Origin: Parvibaculum sp.
GTDB taxonomy: Bacteria; Pseudomonadota; Alphaproteobacteria; Parvibaculales; Parvibaculaceae
DNA: 64,000 bases
Assembly (NCBI GenBank): GCA_030645235.1
Contig: JAUSMV010000012.1
Span: 799,477-863,476, forward strand
Direction: 5' to 3'
Positions 16,005-25,255 of the stretch are shown here, piece after piece (the first letter of the stretch is position 1; each line of letters starts with the position of its first letter). The notes beneath the pieces were generated by a model that worked only from the letters and a program-made list of their open reading frames with translations, was not told where the DNA came from and searched no databases. A program made the translations under genes and the position numbers.

Positions 16005-17741
16005 ATGAAATTGACGCGCGTTTTTTTGGCTTTTTGGCTCGTCGGGGCCACGCCCGCATGGGCCGATGAACCCGCCACCATGTCGCCTGTTGTGAGCGTC
16101 CTCGACGGTGTTGATGCTGCCTCTCCTGCGACGCCGCTTGCTCTTCGCTGGCGTGTGACGAAGCCTGCATGGACCGCGAGTGACGAACGCGCCTTTGGCG
16201 ATTTTGTTCATGCGCTGGGATCAAGCGATTGCAATGACATGGATGAATGTCTCAAAAGCTCCGCCAATATTTATCGTGGCAGCGATCCCGTCGGCATGAG
16301 CTTTTATGCTGATTGCGCTGACCTGCCTTATCTGTTGCGGGCTTACTTCGCGTGGAAAAACGGTTTGCCTTTTTCCTATGCGAGCGGTGTTGCCGCCATC
16401 GGCAATTCCAATGATCTGCGCTATTCGCGCTATGGCAATTACGTGTTCGCGCGGACCGATGTGCGACCGCCCGCCGAAGGCGTCTGGCCCAATGCGAAAT
16501 ATGTTTTTTCCACGCTCAATAATTTCATTTCGAGCGCCATGTTCCGCTTCTCGCCGGATCTGACAAAGGGTGAGCCGACGGATTTTTATCCGGTCAAAAT
16601 CGCGCCGGGTTCCATTCGTCCGGGTACGGTCATTTATGATCCCAATGGTCATGTCGCAGTTGTCTATGATGTGGATGATGAAGGCCGCATCCGCTTTATC
16701 GATAGTCATCCCGATAACAGCATCACGCGCGGCAATTATGGTCGCCGCTTCGTCCGCGCTTCTGCGCCGATGGGGGCGGGCTTTAAGAATTGGCGTCCCC
16801 TGTCACTTGTCGGCGCGACGCAATCAGCCGATGGTTCTTATGTCGGCGGCGTGATCAAACTTGCAGCCAATAGTGAATTGCCCGACTGGTCTGACGAACA
16901 ATTCTTCGGCACCAATCACGCGACGTCATGGAGCGCCGCGCAGTTTGTTTATAACGGCGAGGCAATTGATTACTATGACTATGTCCGCCGCGCCGTTGCG
17001 GGCCATGACATCATCTATGATCCGCTGAATGAGACCCGCAGCATGGTGCGCGGTCTTTGCGAGGATTTGCGCTACCGCGTCGAAGCGGTGGACATTGCAG
17101 TGAAGGCAGGTATCAACACACAGAGCCAGCCCGCGCGTCTGCCGGACAATATCTACGGCACGTCCGGCGATTGGGAAACCTATTCAACGCCGTCGCGCGA
17201 TGCCCGTCTCAAAGTGTCGTTCAAAGAATTGCGCGATCAGATGTTGCGCTTTGTTGAACTCGCGCAGGCCGCTGATCCCCATGTTGCTTATAGCGGCAGC
17301 GATCTCATCGGCGACATGGCCAAAGCACATGACGAGGAAGCCGCGCAATGCAACGTGACTTACGCGGCAAGTGATGGCAGCCCGCGCATGCTTACATTTT
17401 CTGAAGCGCGCCAACGTCTCTTTGCCATGTCGTTTGATCCCTATCATTGTCCGGAGCGGCGCTGGGGTGCGACCTCGACAGAGGAGCTCGCCACATGTCC
17501 TGACAATGCGCTGAAAGATCAGTGGTACAAAGCCGAGCAGAACTTACGCAATCAAACAGATCGCACCTATGACATTGCGATGGGCTTTTCGCTGAATGAT
17601 CTTCTGCTTGGTGTGCCGGGCAGCGGACAAGCCGCGCCGCCTGATGTTGATGTCACCGCTGCACTCGTTGCCGCGCGCGCTACGGGCACATTGCGTCCTA
17701 CGCTCACGTCAAAAGCTGTACCAGAGGGCAAAGCCCAGTGA
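16005..17741 (+). CDS. Secreted protein with possible NlpC/papain-like catalytic residues
   Basis: This 578-residue protein has a signal peptide (MKLTRVFLAFWLVGATPAWA, cleavage after about residue 20). I do not recognise the family by name. Around residue 104 it has YADCADLPYLLR, and later GHVAVVYDV (His216) and FIDSHPDN (His235): a Cys followed by a helix, then a His on a strand, as in NlpC/P60 and CHAP amidases. A periplasmic thiol hydrolase, perhaps on peptidoglycan, is inferred. The rest is mostly charged and helical with several more cysteines. Its 3' end overlaps the convergent barrel gene by 33 bases. Confidence 0.6.
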   Translation: MKLTRVFLAFWLVGATPAWADEPATMSPVVSVLDGVDAASPATPLALRWRVTKPAWTASDERAFGDFVHALGSSDCNDMDECLKSSANIYRGSDPVGMSFYADCADLPYLLRAYFAWKNGLPFSYASGVAAIGNSNDLRYSRYGNYVFARTDVRPPAEGVWPNAKYVFSTLNNFISSAMFRFSPDLTKGEPTDFYPVKIAPGSIRPGTVIYDPNGHVAVVYDVDDEGRIRFIDSHPDNSITRGNYGRRFVRASAPMGAGFKNWRPLSLVGATQSADGSYVGGVIKLAANSELPDWSDEQFFGTNHATSWSAAQFVYNGEAIDYYDYVRRAVAGHDIIYDPLNETRSMVRGLCEDLRYRVEAVDIAVKAGINTQSQPARLPDNIYGTSGDWETYSTPSRDARLKVSFKELRDQMLRFVELAQAADPHVAYSGSDLIGDMAKAHDEEAAQCNVTYAASDGSPRMLTFSEARQRLFAMSFDPYHCPERRWGATSTEELATCPDNALKDQWYKAEQNLRNQTDRTYDIAMGFSLNDLLLGVPGSGQAAPPDVDVTAALVAARATGTLRPTLTSKAVPEGKAQ

Positions 17742-18518
17742 GCTGTCGCTCACCGTGTTCTTGCCGGACAGGCTTTTCATATAGCTCAGTTCCATAGATA
17801 CGGTCTTGTCGAGTTTCTTGACGAGCGACAGGCCGAGTTTATTCGACATCACCCGTCGCGTCGCGGCGTTCTGATCCTGCGAGATGGTTGTGAAGCTTTC
17901 GCTCTTTATCATGACCTGCAGATCATGTGTGAAGGTGACGCCAAGCGTGAGATTGGCTTTGAATTCATTGGGTGTGCTTGCAGGCTTGATGCGAATGGCG
18001 ATGAGATTGTCGCTGAACCCATCAAGCCCCAGCCATTTGAAATGCTGACCTATGGTGAGGCCGAACTCACCGTCTATGTCGCCGCGCTCGGAGGAATAGC
18101 CGTCATCCGACGACATCGCGCCATGCCAGATGATGAGTGGTTGCACGGAGAAATACGTCTCCTGCCATTCGCCCAATGCATAGCGTGCACCTGCTTCAAT
18201 GCGCGACAATCCGCGTTGCGAAATCGTGGAACCGAGCCAACTTGTATTTTCATGCGCTAAAGAAATTGTGCCGACCAGCGTCAGGTCTTTCCAAAGCCCA
18301 TACTCCATATAGGGCTGAAATTCCTTTTTGCTGAACCGGTTGCGGCGCTGTTTGCCACCTTCCGCGTCATAGTCTTCAGTGGCCCAGCTCACGGTGAAAG
18401 GAACGATGAGTTGCAAATTGCCGACAGGTTGCGGCCACGCGCCAGCCTCTGCGGCGCAAGGCCACAGCGCCACCGCTCCCAGAAATGCGCCAAACTTCGC
18501 CCCAATCCGTGACCGCAC
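17709..18518 (-). CDS. Outer-membrane beta-barrel protein, unknown function
   Basis: The frame is open upstream to 18800, but the GTG at 18518 gives VRSRIGAKFGAFLGAVALWP with a signal peptide ending near AAEA, so a 269-residue precursor is proposed. The mature part is a series of alternating amphipathic strands rich in aromatic residues and ends in WYSF; a C-terminal Phe is the recognition signal for the BAM outer-membrane assembly machinery. Barrel type and substrate are unknown. The last 33 bases are shared with the secreted-protein gene on the opposite strand, so neither stop can be moved without affecting the other. Confidence 0.65.
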   Translation of the reverse strand: MRSRIGAKFGAFLGAVALWPCAAEAGAWPQPVGNLQLIVPFTVSWATEDYDAEGGKQRRNRFSKKEFQPYMEYGLWKDLTLVGTISLAHENTSWLGSTISQRGLSRIEAGARYALGEWQETYFSVQPLIIWHGAMSSDDGYSSERGDIDGEFGLTIGQHFKWLGLDGFSDNLIAIRIKPASTPNEFKANLTLGVTFTHDLQVMIKSESFTTISQDQNAATRRVMSNKLGLSLVKKLDKTVSMELSYMKSLSGKNTVSDSSLGFALWYSF

Positions 18519-18656
18519 ACGGACCCCCTTTTTCTGAGCTATAATCGTCGGAGGGTGAGTGCCGCATGTAAAGACGGTAACGACATTTGCCCACAGTTTT
18601 GATGGGTCAGGCGCGGTACTTGTATCTGCCGGACCCGATGACCACTTCGTGTAAGG

Positions 18657-19247
18657 ATGAACCTCTTGGCCCGTTGCGAACAAACAATCGACTTGCTGCT
18701 CACGCGTCGTTCCGTCAAGCCGATGACAATGGCAGCGCCGGGGCCGGACGACGCCGAGCTTGAGATCATTCTGCGGGCAGGAGCCCGTGTGCCGGACCAT
18801 GGCAAGCTCGCGCCTTGGCGGTTTATTCTGTTCAGGGCTGATACCCGCGCGGCTTTCGGTAAAGTTCTGCGCCGGCGTTTTGCGGAGGTTGAGCCTTCGG
18901 CCAATGAAGATCGTCTGGTACTCGAAGAGGGGCGCTTCCTGCGCGCGCCGCTCGTCGTCGCTGTCATCTCGCGCGTGGTGCCGAGCCAGAAGGCACCGGA
19001 ATGGGAACAGCGTTTATCTGCGGGTGCGGTGTGTCAGAATATGCTGATTGCGGCGACGGCGCTGGGCTATGCCTCGGCATGGCTCACTGAATGGTGCGCC
19101 TTTGACGACGGCATTGCAGAATCGCTTGGCTTGGGTGAGAGCGAGCGTGTGGCGGGGTTCATGTATTTCGGAACGCCGACTCTCCCGAAGGATGAGCGTG
19201 AGCGGCCTGACCTCAACGCCATCACGCGCGAATGGTCGCCGGTCTGA
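18657..19247 (+). CDS. Nitroreductase family protein (YdjA-like)
   Basis: This 196-residue flavoprotein has the usual opening LLLTRRSVKPM, the FMN-contacting segment ARVPDHGKLAPWRFILF and the mid-protein AGAVCQNMLIAATALGYASAW. The short length and PDHGKLAPWRF are typical of the YdjA subgroup, which binds FMN as a dimer and reduces nitro or quinone compounds with NAD(P)H. The natural substrate is unknown. The ATG at 18657 is close to its Shine-Dalgarno sequence (AAGG), but it is the only start that keeps the RRS motif. Confidence 0.9.
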   Translation: MNLLARCEQTIDLLLTRRSVKPMTMAAPGPDDAELEIILRAGARVPDHGKLAPWRFILFRADTRAAFGKVLRRRFAEVEPSANEDRLVLEEGRFLRAPLVVAVISRVVPSQKAPEWEQRLSAGAVCQNMLIAATALGYASAWLTEWCAFDDGIAESLGLGESERVAGFMYFGTPTLPKDERERPDLNAITREWSPV

Positions 19248-19250
19248 GTT

Positions 19251-19502
19251 TTAGCGGTGGCGCACAGCCGTCAGTTGGCCTTGCATCAGGGCGGTTTTCA
19301 TGGCGGTTGATTGTTCAGGCGTCATTTTCGGTTCGCCCCGAAAAATGTGTCCACCGTGATCATAGAGAAATGCCGACACGACAATGGCGAGCAGAATACC
19401 CGTGCCGATACCCGCGCCTTGGCTGACGAGGTAGCAGGCCGTTGTAATCCCTGCACAAACGCCAAACAGAACCAGTCCGAAAATGATCTTCGCCTTGCGC
19501 AT
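19251..19502 (-). CDS. Small membrane protein, unknown
   Basis: From ATG 19502 this is an 83-residue protein with two hydrophobic segments (about 6-24 and 31-48), then the polar C-terminal tail HIFRGEPKMTPEQSTAMKTA. The frame is open upstream, but the added part overlaps the promoter region of the HAD gene and looks non-coding. It converges on the nitroreductase gene with three bases between the stops. I know no family for it. Confidence 0.5.
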   Translation of the reverse strand: MRKAKIIFGLVLFGVCAGITTACYLVSQGAGIGTGILLAIVVSAFLYDHGGHIFRGEPKMTPEQSTAMKTALMQGQLTAVRHR

Positions 19503-19590
19503 GTGAAAATTCCGCTTCCCGTCGCCCCGCATCTTTGCCCAGTATAGGCTGGCGGATGTAAAAAGTATAAATGAACTTATAGGCAGGAAA

Positions 19591-20325
19591 ATGGCGGGCG
19601 GACGGTCCAAGAGTTTTGGGCATATCAGAGGCCTGTTGTTCGACAAGGACGGCACGCTGTTTGATTTCTACCGCACATGGGTCCCGATCCTTGAGGGCGG
19701 AGCGCTTCTCGCCACGCAAGGTAATGTGAGTGCGGCTGCCGGTCTGATGGCTCTTTGCGGCTTTGACGCGGCGACAGGTAAGGTTGAGGCGGGTGGCATT
19801 CTTGCGGCGGGCAATACAATCGAGTTGGCCGAATTGTGGGTCGGGGCCGGTGTCGGTTGGTCGGCGGAGGATTTGACTGCGGCACTCGATGCACATTTTG
19901 CTATTGAGGCACCTTTGCGCTCCGCGCCGGTTACAGACCTTGTTGCGTTCTTCCGCGATCTGCGCTCACGCGGTTTTCATACCGGCATTGCCACCAATGA
20001 TAATGCCGCCTCGGCCTATGCCACTGTCACGCGCTTTCAGCTTTCCGATCATGTCGAGTTTGTTTGCGGCTATGATAGCGGCCATGGTGCGAAACCCGGT
20101 CCAGGCATGATGCATGCCTTTTGCCACCGCGTCGGGCTGATGCCGGGCGAAGTCGCTATGGTCGGTGACAATTTCCACGATCTCGAAATGGCGCGTCGTG
20201 CTGGTGCGGGTCTCAAAGTCGGCGTGCTCACCGGTACCAGCTTGCGTGAAGACCTAGCGCCTCATGCCGACATTGTGCTCGACAGTATCGTTGATTTGCC
20301 GGCCTTTCTCGCAGGGCATCATTAG
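19591..20325 (+). CDS. HAD superfamily hydrolase (phosphoglycolate phosphatase-like)
   Basis: This 244-residue protein has HAD motif I LLFDKDGTLFD near the N-terminus (nucleophile Asp and general-acid Asp in DKDGT), motif II TGIATND, a lysine in GAKPGPGMM (motif III) and motif IV VAMVGDNFHDLEMA. The cap domain is an alpha-helical C1 cap, as in phosphoglycolate phosphatases and beta-phosphoglucomutases. The substrate cannot be told. The stop overlaps the stop of the convergent PhyH gene. Confidence 0.9.
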   Translation: MAGGRSKSFGHIRGLLFDKDGTLFDFYRTWVPILEGGALLATQGNVSAAAGLMALCGFDAATGKVEAGGILAAGNTIELAELWVGAGVGWSAEDLTAALDAHFAIEAPLRSAPVTDLVAFFRDLRSRGFHTGIATNDNAASAYATVTRFQLSDHVEFVCGYDSGHGAKPGPGMMHAFCHRVGLMPGEVAMVGDNFHDLEMARRAGAGLKVGVLTGTSLREDLAPHADIVLDSIVDLPAFLAGHH

Positions 20326-21137
20326 CCGCCCGCGAGATCCCATATCGACTTCAGGTCGCGCACCTCGCCGAGCAATCGTTGCGATGGTGTCTTCTTGTCG
20401 ATATGCCCGATCAATGCGCGATAGGTGCCAAAGCCGCAAAGCTCCTGCAGGCGCGGCTCAAATGTTTTGACGAGATCAATCGGCAAACCAAGCTGCTGGT
20501 TTTCCTGCTGGCGGATATAGCCCGCGCAATAATTCATGGCGATGCCGACGCGCCGCGCTGATGATTTATTCGCACCCCCGCCATGCCACAGACTGCCATG
20601 CCACACGAGTACCGAGCCTTTTTTCATCTCTGCCGGAATGCTCTCATAGTCGCCGCCATAGTTTGGCGAACTGTCAGCTGTGTGCGTATGAGGAATGATC
20701 CGCGTCGCGCCGTTTTCTTCGGTGAAGTCCGTCAGCGCCCACATCGAGTTGCAGACGAAAGGCACATGCGGTTTGGCCACCGGCATCACCTGATCGTCCG
20801 CGTGAATCGGTTGTGCTTTTTCGCCGGGATCAATTGAGATCGATGAGAGCGATGAAATGAGACATTCCCTGTCGAGCACGCCTTCGATCACGGGGAGCAC
20901 ATTTTCATGTACCGGAATTTTCTCAAACAGTTTGCCATAGGCGAGCAGGTTGTAGATGCGCACCGTATGGTGCCCTTCAAAACCGTTCTTGGCGGGCACG
21001 ATATTGTGGACGCGTTCGAGCCGTAGCAATTCCTCGTTCAGTGCGTCTATCAGGTCCGGCGCGATGGCCCCTTCGATGATTGTGTAACCTTTGTCAGCCA
21101 CAGCGGCGATATGCTTGTCTGCATCTTCTTTTTTCAT
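20322..21137 (-). CDS. Phytanoyl-CoA dioxygenase (PhyH) family protein
   Basis: This 271-residue protein has the Fe(II)-binding HxD motif in PIHADDQ (His112, Asp114) and the distal histidine and arginine of the jelly-roll core in LWHGGGANKSSARR. This is the 2-oxoglutarate-dependent PhyH family, which hydroxylates acyl-CoA side chains, small metabolites and other substrates. Relatives in lipid-degrading bacteria are abundant, so a substrate is not assigned. It shares the four bases TTAG with the stop of the HAD gene. Confidence 0.9.
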   Translation of the reverse strand: MKKEDADKHIAAVADKGYTIIEGAIAPDLIDALNEELLRLERVHNIVPAKNGFEGHHTVRIYNLLAYGKLFEKIPVHENVLPVIEGVLDRECLISSLSSISIDPGEKAQPIHADDQVMPVAKPHVPFVCNSMWALTDFTEENGATRIIPHTHTADSSPNYGGDYESIPAEMKKGSVLVWHGSLWHGGGANKSSARRVGIAMNYCAGYIRQQENQQLGLPIDLVKTFEPRLQELCGFGTYRALIGHIDKKTPSQRLLGEVRDLKSIWDLAGG

Positions 21138-21213
21138 GTGCGCTCTCCCCTGAACGCGGCCATGATACGCCGGATAAAACGTCCGTCCAGTCCCGCCTTA
21201 TGGTTGAAATTCC

Positions 21214-21810
21214 ATGTTTTATGATACCACTGCCAACGCCCATGGTCTGAAGCATGATCCGTTTAAGGCGCTCATTGTACCACGCCCGATTGGCTGGATT
21301 TCAACGCTATCTGAAGACGGCGTGCTCAACCTCGCGCCTTATAGTTTTTTCAACGGCGTCTCGACTGATCCTCATATCGTGATGTTTGCGAGCGGTGGCC
21401 GCAAGGACAGTCAGCGCAATGCTGAGGAGACAGGAGAGTTCGTCTGCAATCTTTCAAGCTGGGATCAGCGTGACGAGATGAACAAAAGTTCGGCTACCGT
21501 CGGTCCTGAAGTTGATGAGTTCGCGCTGGCGGGGCTCTCTACTTTGCCATCGCTTAAAGTCAAACCACCCCGCGTTGCCGGAGCGCCCGCGCATTTTGAA
21601 TGTGTGTATTTGCAGACGGTGCCGATGATCGCGCGTGATGGTCGCCATACTTACGATATTGTGCTTGGCGAAGTCATAGGTGTGCATATTGATGATCGGT
21701 TTATTTCAGGCGGCATGGTTGACACCGCTGCCATGAAACCTATCGCAAGGCTCGGCTATCACGACTACGCTGTGGTCGATGAGGTGTTCTCGCTCAAGCG
21801 TCCGGGTTAG
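21214..21810 (+). CDS. Flavin reductase family protein
   Basis: This 198-residue protein has an FMN-binding split-barrel fold: VPRPIGWISTLSEDGVLNLA, APYSFFNGVSTDPHIVMF, and NAEETGEFVCNLSSW. Family members reduce free FMN/FAD or bind flavin for a partner oxygenase. It stands in a small cluster of oxygenase-type genes and may supply reduced flavin, but no flavin-dependent monooxygenase is adjacent. The stop codon overlaps that of the TPR gene by four bases. Confidence 0.88.
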   Translation: MFYDTTANAHGLKHDPFKALIVPRPIGWISTLSEDGVLNLAPYSFFNGVSTDPHIVMFASGGRKDSQRNAEETGEFVCNLSSWDQRDEMNKSSATVGPEVDEFALAGLSTLPSLKVKPPRVAGAPAHFECVYLQTVPMIARDGRHTYDIVLGEVIGVHIDDRFISGGMVDTAAMKPIARLGYHDYAVVDEVFSLKRPG

Positions 21811-23255
21811 CGCCAACTCGTTGGCTTCAGATCAAATGCGATGCTGATGCGCTGCACATTTCCGCTGAAGGGCAGGGTGCGATGAAAGGCGTAGGACGGA
21901 AAGAAGAGAGCGTCGCCCTCGCGCGGTTCATAGGTCAGCGGCTGCGGTTCAAACTTTGCGGCGAAATCCGGCGGCGGTGAACCAAATTCGATCCAGCCGT
22001 CTTTCGTCGCCTCGCCGTCGCCCATGCTCGGCGGTAGCGCCACATAGTAGACGCCGCTCAGCCAACCACCGACATGGATATGCGGATGCTGATGTCCGCC
22101 TTCGGACAGTAGGGTGCCCCACATATCGAGCTGATAAGTGCGCGGCACTTGTCCGAAAAAAGGATGCATTTTTTCGACTTTGACGCTGTCGAAGAATGCA
22201 TCGATTTGTTGACGCAAGGCTTTCTCGAAAGCGAGGAAGGGTTCGCGCGGATGATCGAGCAGCAATCCTGTTTGTCCGCCGAGCCGTGTTGCTTTGCCCT
22301 GCGGCTCCCATGTCAATGTTGGATCAGATCTCAATGCGTCCGCCAGTGCGGTGTTGAGGTCTGCCATTGACGCATAGCCTTCAGGCGGGGTGAGCGAGCG
22401 GCGCGAAATCGTGCGGGCGAGTTCGGCGCGGAAGCCTGCGGGCATTTGTCCGAGGTCTTGTGCGCGCGCAAAAGGAAACCATGCCGCTGCGCGTCGCTCC
22501 GGTCCGTGCTTCGATAAAGCGCGCTCGAAAATATCCGCCGCATCGCGCATATGGCCGAGCTTCAGCTTCACCATGCCGAGGCTGACATAGGTGATGATGT
22601 CTTTGGGGTTGAGCGATGAGGCGTGCTCATAGGCCTTTTCCGCCGCTGCAAAATCCTGTCGCTTCTGCTGTACGTTGCCAAGATTGCCGTAGGCGGCTGC
22701 ATTTTTCGGATCGAGTGCAATCGCGCGTTCGAACAGTGCGACGGCTTCGTCGAGGCGGTCTTGCCGCAGCACGACCATGCCCGCGTTCACGAAATGATTG
22801 GCATTGGCGGGTTCGGCGACGCAGGCTTGCCGGAAGGCTGTTTCGGCTTTCGAAAATTGTCCGGCACGCTGCAAGAGTTGGCCAAGCGTTGCCGCAAAAA
22901 CCGGATGCATGGGAAAAAGCTCAGCAGCACGTGTGTAATGGTCGAGCGCCTCGCCCCAGCGATTATGCTGCTGCAAAAAACGACCGAGATTGACCCATGG
23001 GATTGGTTTGGTGTGGGCGAGCTCATGTGCGCGGCGCAAAGCCACTTCCGCGTCGTCAAATTTTTGCTGTGAGACGTAGACCGCCGCCAGCATCGAAATG
23101 GTTTCTGCGTCATCGGGATGATTGGCGAGCAGCGCGCGCGCGGCCACTTCGGCCTTGCCGAATTTATTGGCCTTCACAAGTTCGATAATTTCGGCGCGAC
23201 GCTTCAATATATCGGGCGTTGCTTGCATCTGGTCGCTCAACTGTCTCATCCTCAT
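21807..23255 (-). CDS. TPR protein with C-terminal 2OG-Fe(II) oxygenase-like domain
   Basis: This 482-residue protein starts with about eight tetratricopeptide repeats (residues 25-270), e.g. PWVNLGRFLQQHNRWGEALD and AAYGNLGNVQQKRQDFAAAE. The C-terminal 200 residues hold MWGTLLSEGGHQHPHIHV and GDALFFPSYAFHRTLPF, followed by RISIAFDL: the double-stranded beta-helix with His, acidic residue, His and Arg expected of the putative 2-oxoglutarate/iron family PF13759. The combination is known, but the substrate (possibly a protein carried by the TPR part) is not. Three candidate starts lie within 30 bases. Confidence 0.85.
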   Translation of the reverse strand: MRMRQLSDQMQATPDILKRRAEIIELVKANKFGKAEVAARALLANHPDDAETISMLAAVYVSQQKFDDAEVALRRAHELAHTKPIPWVNLGRFLQQHNRWGEALDHYTRAAELFPMHPVFAATLGQLLQRAGQFSKAETAFRQACVAEPANANHFVNAGMVVLRQDRLDEAVALFERAIALDPKNAAAYGNLGNVQQKRQDFAAAEKAYEHASSLNPKDIITYVSLGMVKLKLGHMRDAADIFERALSKHGPERRAAAWFPFARAQDLGQMPAGFRAELARTISRRSLTPPEGYASMADLNTALADALRSDPTLTWEPQGKATRLGGQTGLLLDHPREPFLAFEKALRQQIDAFFDSVKVEKMHPFFGQVPRTYQLDMWGTLLSEGGHQHPHIHVGGWLSGVYYVALPPSMGDGEATKDGWIEFGSPPPDFAAKFEPQPLTYEPREGDALFFPSYAFHRTLPFSGNVQRISIAFDLKPTSWR

Positions 23256-23327
23256 TTAACGAGGGGACAAGCTGCACGGGTCGAGCGCGGGCGTCAATGG
23301 GACATAGATGTATGGGGGTATAGAAGC

Positions 23328-23351
23328 GGGGCGGACCCGAAAGCCCGCCCC
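23328..23351 (-). terminator. Hairpin after the D-aminoacylase gene
   Basis: A seven-base G+C stem (GGGGCGG / CCGCCCC with a 10-base loop) begins 6 bases downstream of the stop codon on the minus strand. The following T-rich tract is weak (GCTTCTATA), so it may be a partial terminator or an mRNA 3' stem. Confidence 0.45.
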
Positions 23352-23357
23352 TTTATG

Positions 23358-25097
23358 TTACTCAGCCGCCGCGTTGGCCACGCGCACGCCTTGCGGCCCG
23401 CGCACCAGGCGACCCGGCATCTCGCCTGTTGCTTGCCCGTGTTCAAAGGTCACGGCGCCGCTGACGATGGTGGCGCGATAGCCCGAAGCCTTCTGGATCA
23501 TGCGCCGGCCATCGGCAGGCAGATCGAATACCATTTCCGGCGCCATAATCGCGAGCTTGTCGAAGTCAATCACGTTGACGTCGGCTTTCATGCCGGGCGC
23601 GATCACGCCGCGATCATTGAGACCATAGAGCCGTGCCGTGTCATGCGTCTGCATACGCACAACCTGCTCGATGGGCAGGCGCGGTCCGCGCGCGCGGTCG
23701 CGCACCCAATGCGTCAGCATATAAGTCGGGAAGCTCGCGTCGCAAATGACGCCGCAATGTGCGCCGCCGTCTGACAGGCTGAGAACGGTATTGGGGTGTT
23801 GCATCATTTCAAAAATATGATCGAAATTGAACTTCGCGTAATTGAGCAGCGGCAGATAGATGTAACCGCGACCGTCATTTTCCATCAGCATGTCATAGAC
23901 GATACCAGCGGGGTCTTTGTCTTCGGTCTTGGCGAGAGCCGCCACGCTGTCTTCGGCGCGGGGTTCATAGTCGAGCTTGCCGCCGTGATCTAGGCGGAAC
24001 ATGCGGTCATAGCCCTGTGTCATGATCATGCCGAGCGTGCCCATGTCTTTGGCCTTCTCGCTCAGGATCGCCGCGCGTACGTCCGGCTTTTTCAGTTCGA
24101 CAAGACGTTCAGCGAAAGGCAAACGCGCGAGTTCCACATAAGTCGGCTTGGTGATGAAGGGATGGATCGTGCTCTGCCAACCAAGCACAAGGCCTGTGGG
24201 GCGGCAGGCGATCTGCGCCGTCACGTTGGCACCCTGTTTGCGCGCTTCGGCTGTGAGATCAAGCATGGTGCGCCATTTTTCTGAATCGACCGGCGATTGC
24301 AGCAGCGCATAGGTGACGGGAAGACCTGTTTCGGCGGAAAGTTCCTTCATCCACATGAATTCGTCTTCGGCAGGCGTCATGTCGGACGCCATTTCGAAAA
24401 CGCCGTGACCGGCTTCGCCCAGCGCGCGGCCGATGCCCATCAACTCGTCCTTGTTGGCGAATGTGCCGGGCACAGGTTCGCCGTCTTTGGAGATATGCAG
24501 CATGGTGCGCGATGTCGAGAAGCCCAGTGCACCGGCCTCAACGCCTTCGCGCACGATTTTCGACATTTGTACGATGTCGTCGGGTGTCGCCGCTTCGTTG
24601 CGGGCGCCGCGATCACCCATGACGTAAGCGCGCACCGAGCCATGCGGCACCTGCGTCGCGATGTCGAGCACGCGGGACTGGCTGTCGAGCATGTCGAGAT
24701 ATTCGGGGAAGGTTTCCCAACCCCATTTGATGCCTTCGGCGAGTGCCGCGCCCGGAATGTCCTCGACGCCTTCCATCAGCTCAATGAGCCAGTCATGCTT
24801 GTCGGGGCGAGCAGGCGCAAAGCCGACGCCGCAATTGCCCATGACAACGGTGGTCACGCCATGCCAGCACGACGGCGTGATCAGCGGATCCCACGTCACC
24901 TGACCGTCGTAATGCGTGTGAATATCGACCCAGCCCGGCGTCACGACATGACCCGTCGCATCGATCTCACGTTTCGCGCTGCCCGTCACCGTACCGACTT
25001 CGCTGATGATGCCCTTGTCGATGGCAATGTTTGCGAGGCGCGGTGCAGCGCCTGTACCGTCCACCAGCATGCCGCCGCGAATAATGAGATCGTGCAT
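23358..25097 (-). CDS. N-acyl-D-amino-acid deacylase family amidohydrolase
   Basis: This 579-residue enzyme is an amidohydrolase of the D-aminoacylase type. It begins [19 protein letters not shown], has the metal-binding [15 protein letters not shown] (HxH motif), the cysteine ligand in [12 protein letters not shown], and [11 protein letters not shown] in the C-terminal half with the catalytic Asp. The enzyme class releases D-amino acids from N-acyl forms or acts on related N-acyl compounds; the substrate of this one is unknown. Next to it lies a pair of 2-hydroxyacid dehydrogenases in the same direction, so D-amino-acid or 2-hydroxy-acid use is a possible theme. Confidence 0.88.
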   Translation of the reverse strand: MHDLIIRGGMLVDGTGAAPRLANIAIDKGIISEVGTVTGSAKREIDATGHVVTPGWVDIHTHYDGQVTWDPLITPSCWHGVTTVVMGNCGVGFAPARPDKHDWLIELMEGVEDIPGAALAEGIKWGWETFPEYLDMLDSQSRVLDIATQVPHGSVRAYVMGDRGARNEAATPDDIVQMSKIVREGVEAGALGFSTSRTMLHISKDGEPVPGTFANKDELMGIGRALGEAGHGVFEMASDMTPAEDEFMWMKELSAETGLPVTYALLQSPVDSEKWRTMLDLTAEARKQGANVTAQIACRPTGLVLGWQSTIHPFITKPTYVELARLPFAERLVELKKPDVRAAILSEKAKDMGTLGMIMTQGYDRMFRLDHGGKLDYEPRAEDSVAALAKTEDKDPAGIVYDMLMENDGRGYIYLPLLNYAKFNFDHIFEMMQHPNTVLSLSDGGAHCGVICDASFPTYMLTHWVRDRARGPRLPIEQVVRMQTHDTARLYGLNDRGVIAPGMKADVNVIDFDKLAIMAPEMVFDLPADGRRMIQKASGYRATIVSGAVTFEHGQATGEMPGRLVRGPQGVRVANAAAE

Positions 25098-25164
25098 TTG
25101 TCATTCCCCGATTTTGTTGTTGAGGGGAGTGTAGGGGGGCTCAAAGGCTCTGCGCAACCAAATT

Positions 25165-25180
25165 ATAGACCGAAGTCTAT
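25165..25180. promoter_or_regulatory. Palindrome upstream of the D-aminoacylase gene
   Basis: ATAGAC-CGAA-GTCTAT is a perfect inverted repeat 68 bases upstream of the gene start, followed by TTTTTATAGG on the plus strand. It may be an operator, or a terminator for the opposite direction, although no plus-strand gene precedes it. I favour an operator. Confidence 0.35.
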
Positions 25181-25255
25181 TTTTATAGGTGGTGCACTGT
25201 TTTACCTCAGAAACGTCGTTCCGGCATAAACCGCCATAATGGGGCTTGTGGGACG

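Noticed and set aside
18518..18800. N-terminal extension of the barrel protein to 18800
   Set aside because: It would bury the signal peptide in the middle of the protein and overlap the nitroreductase promoter and coding sequence.
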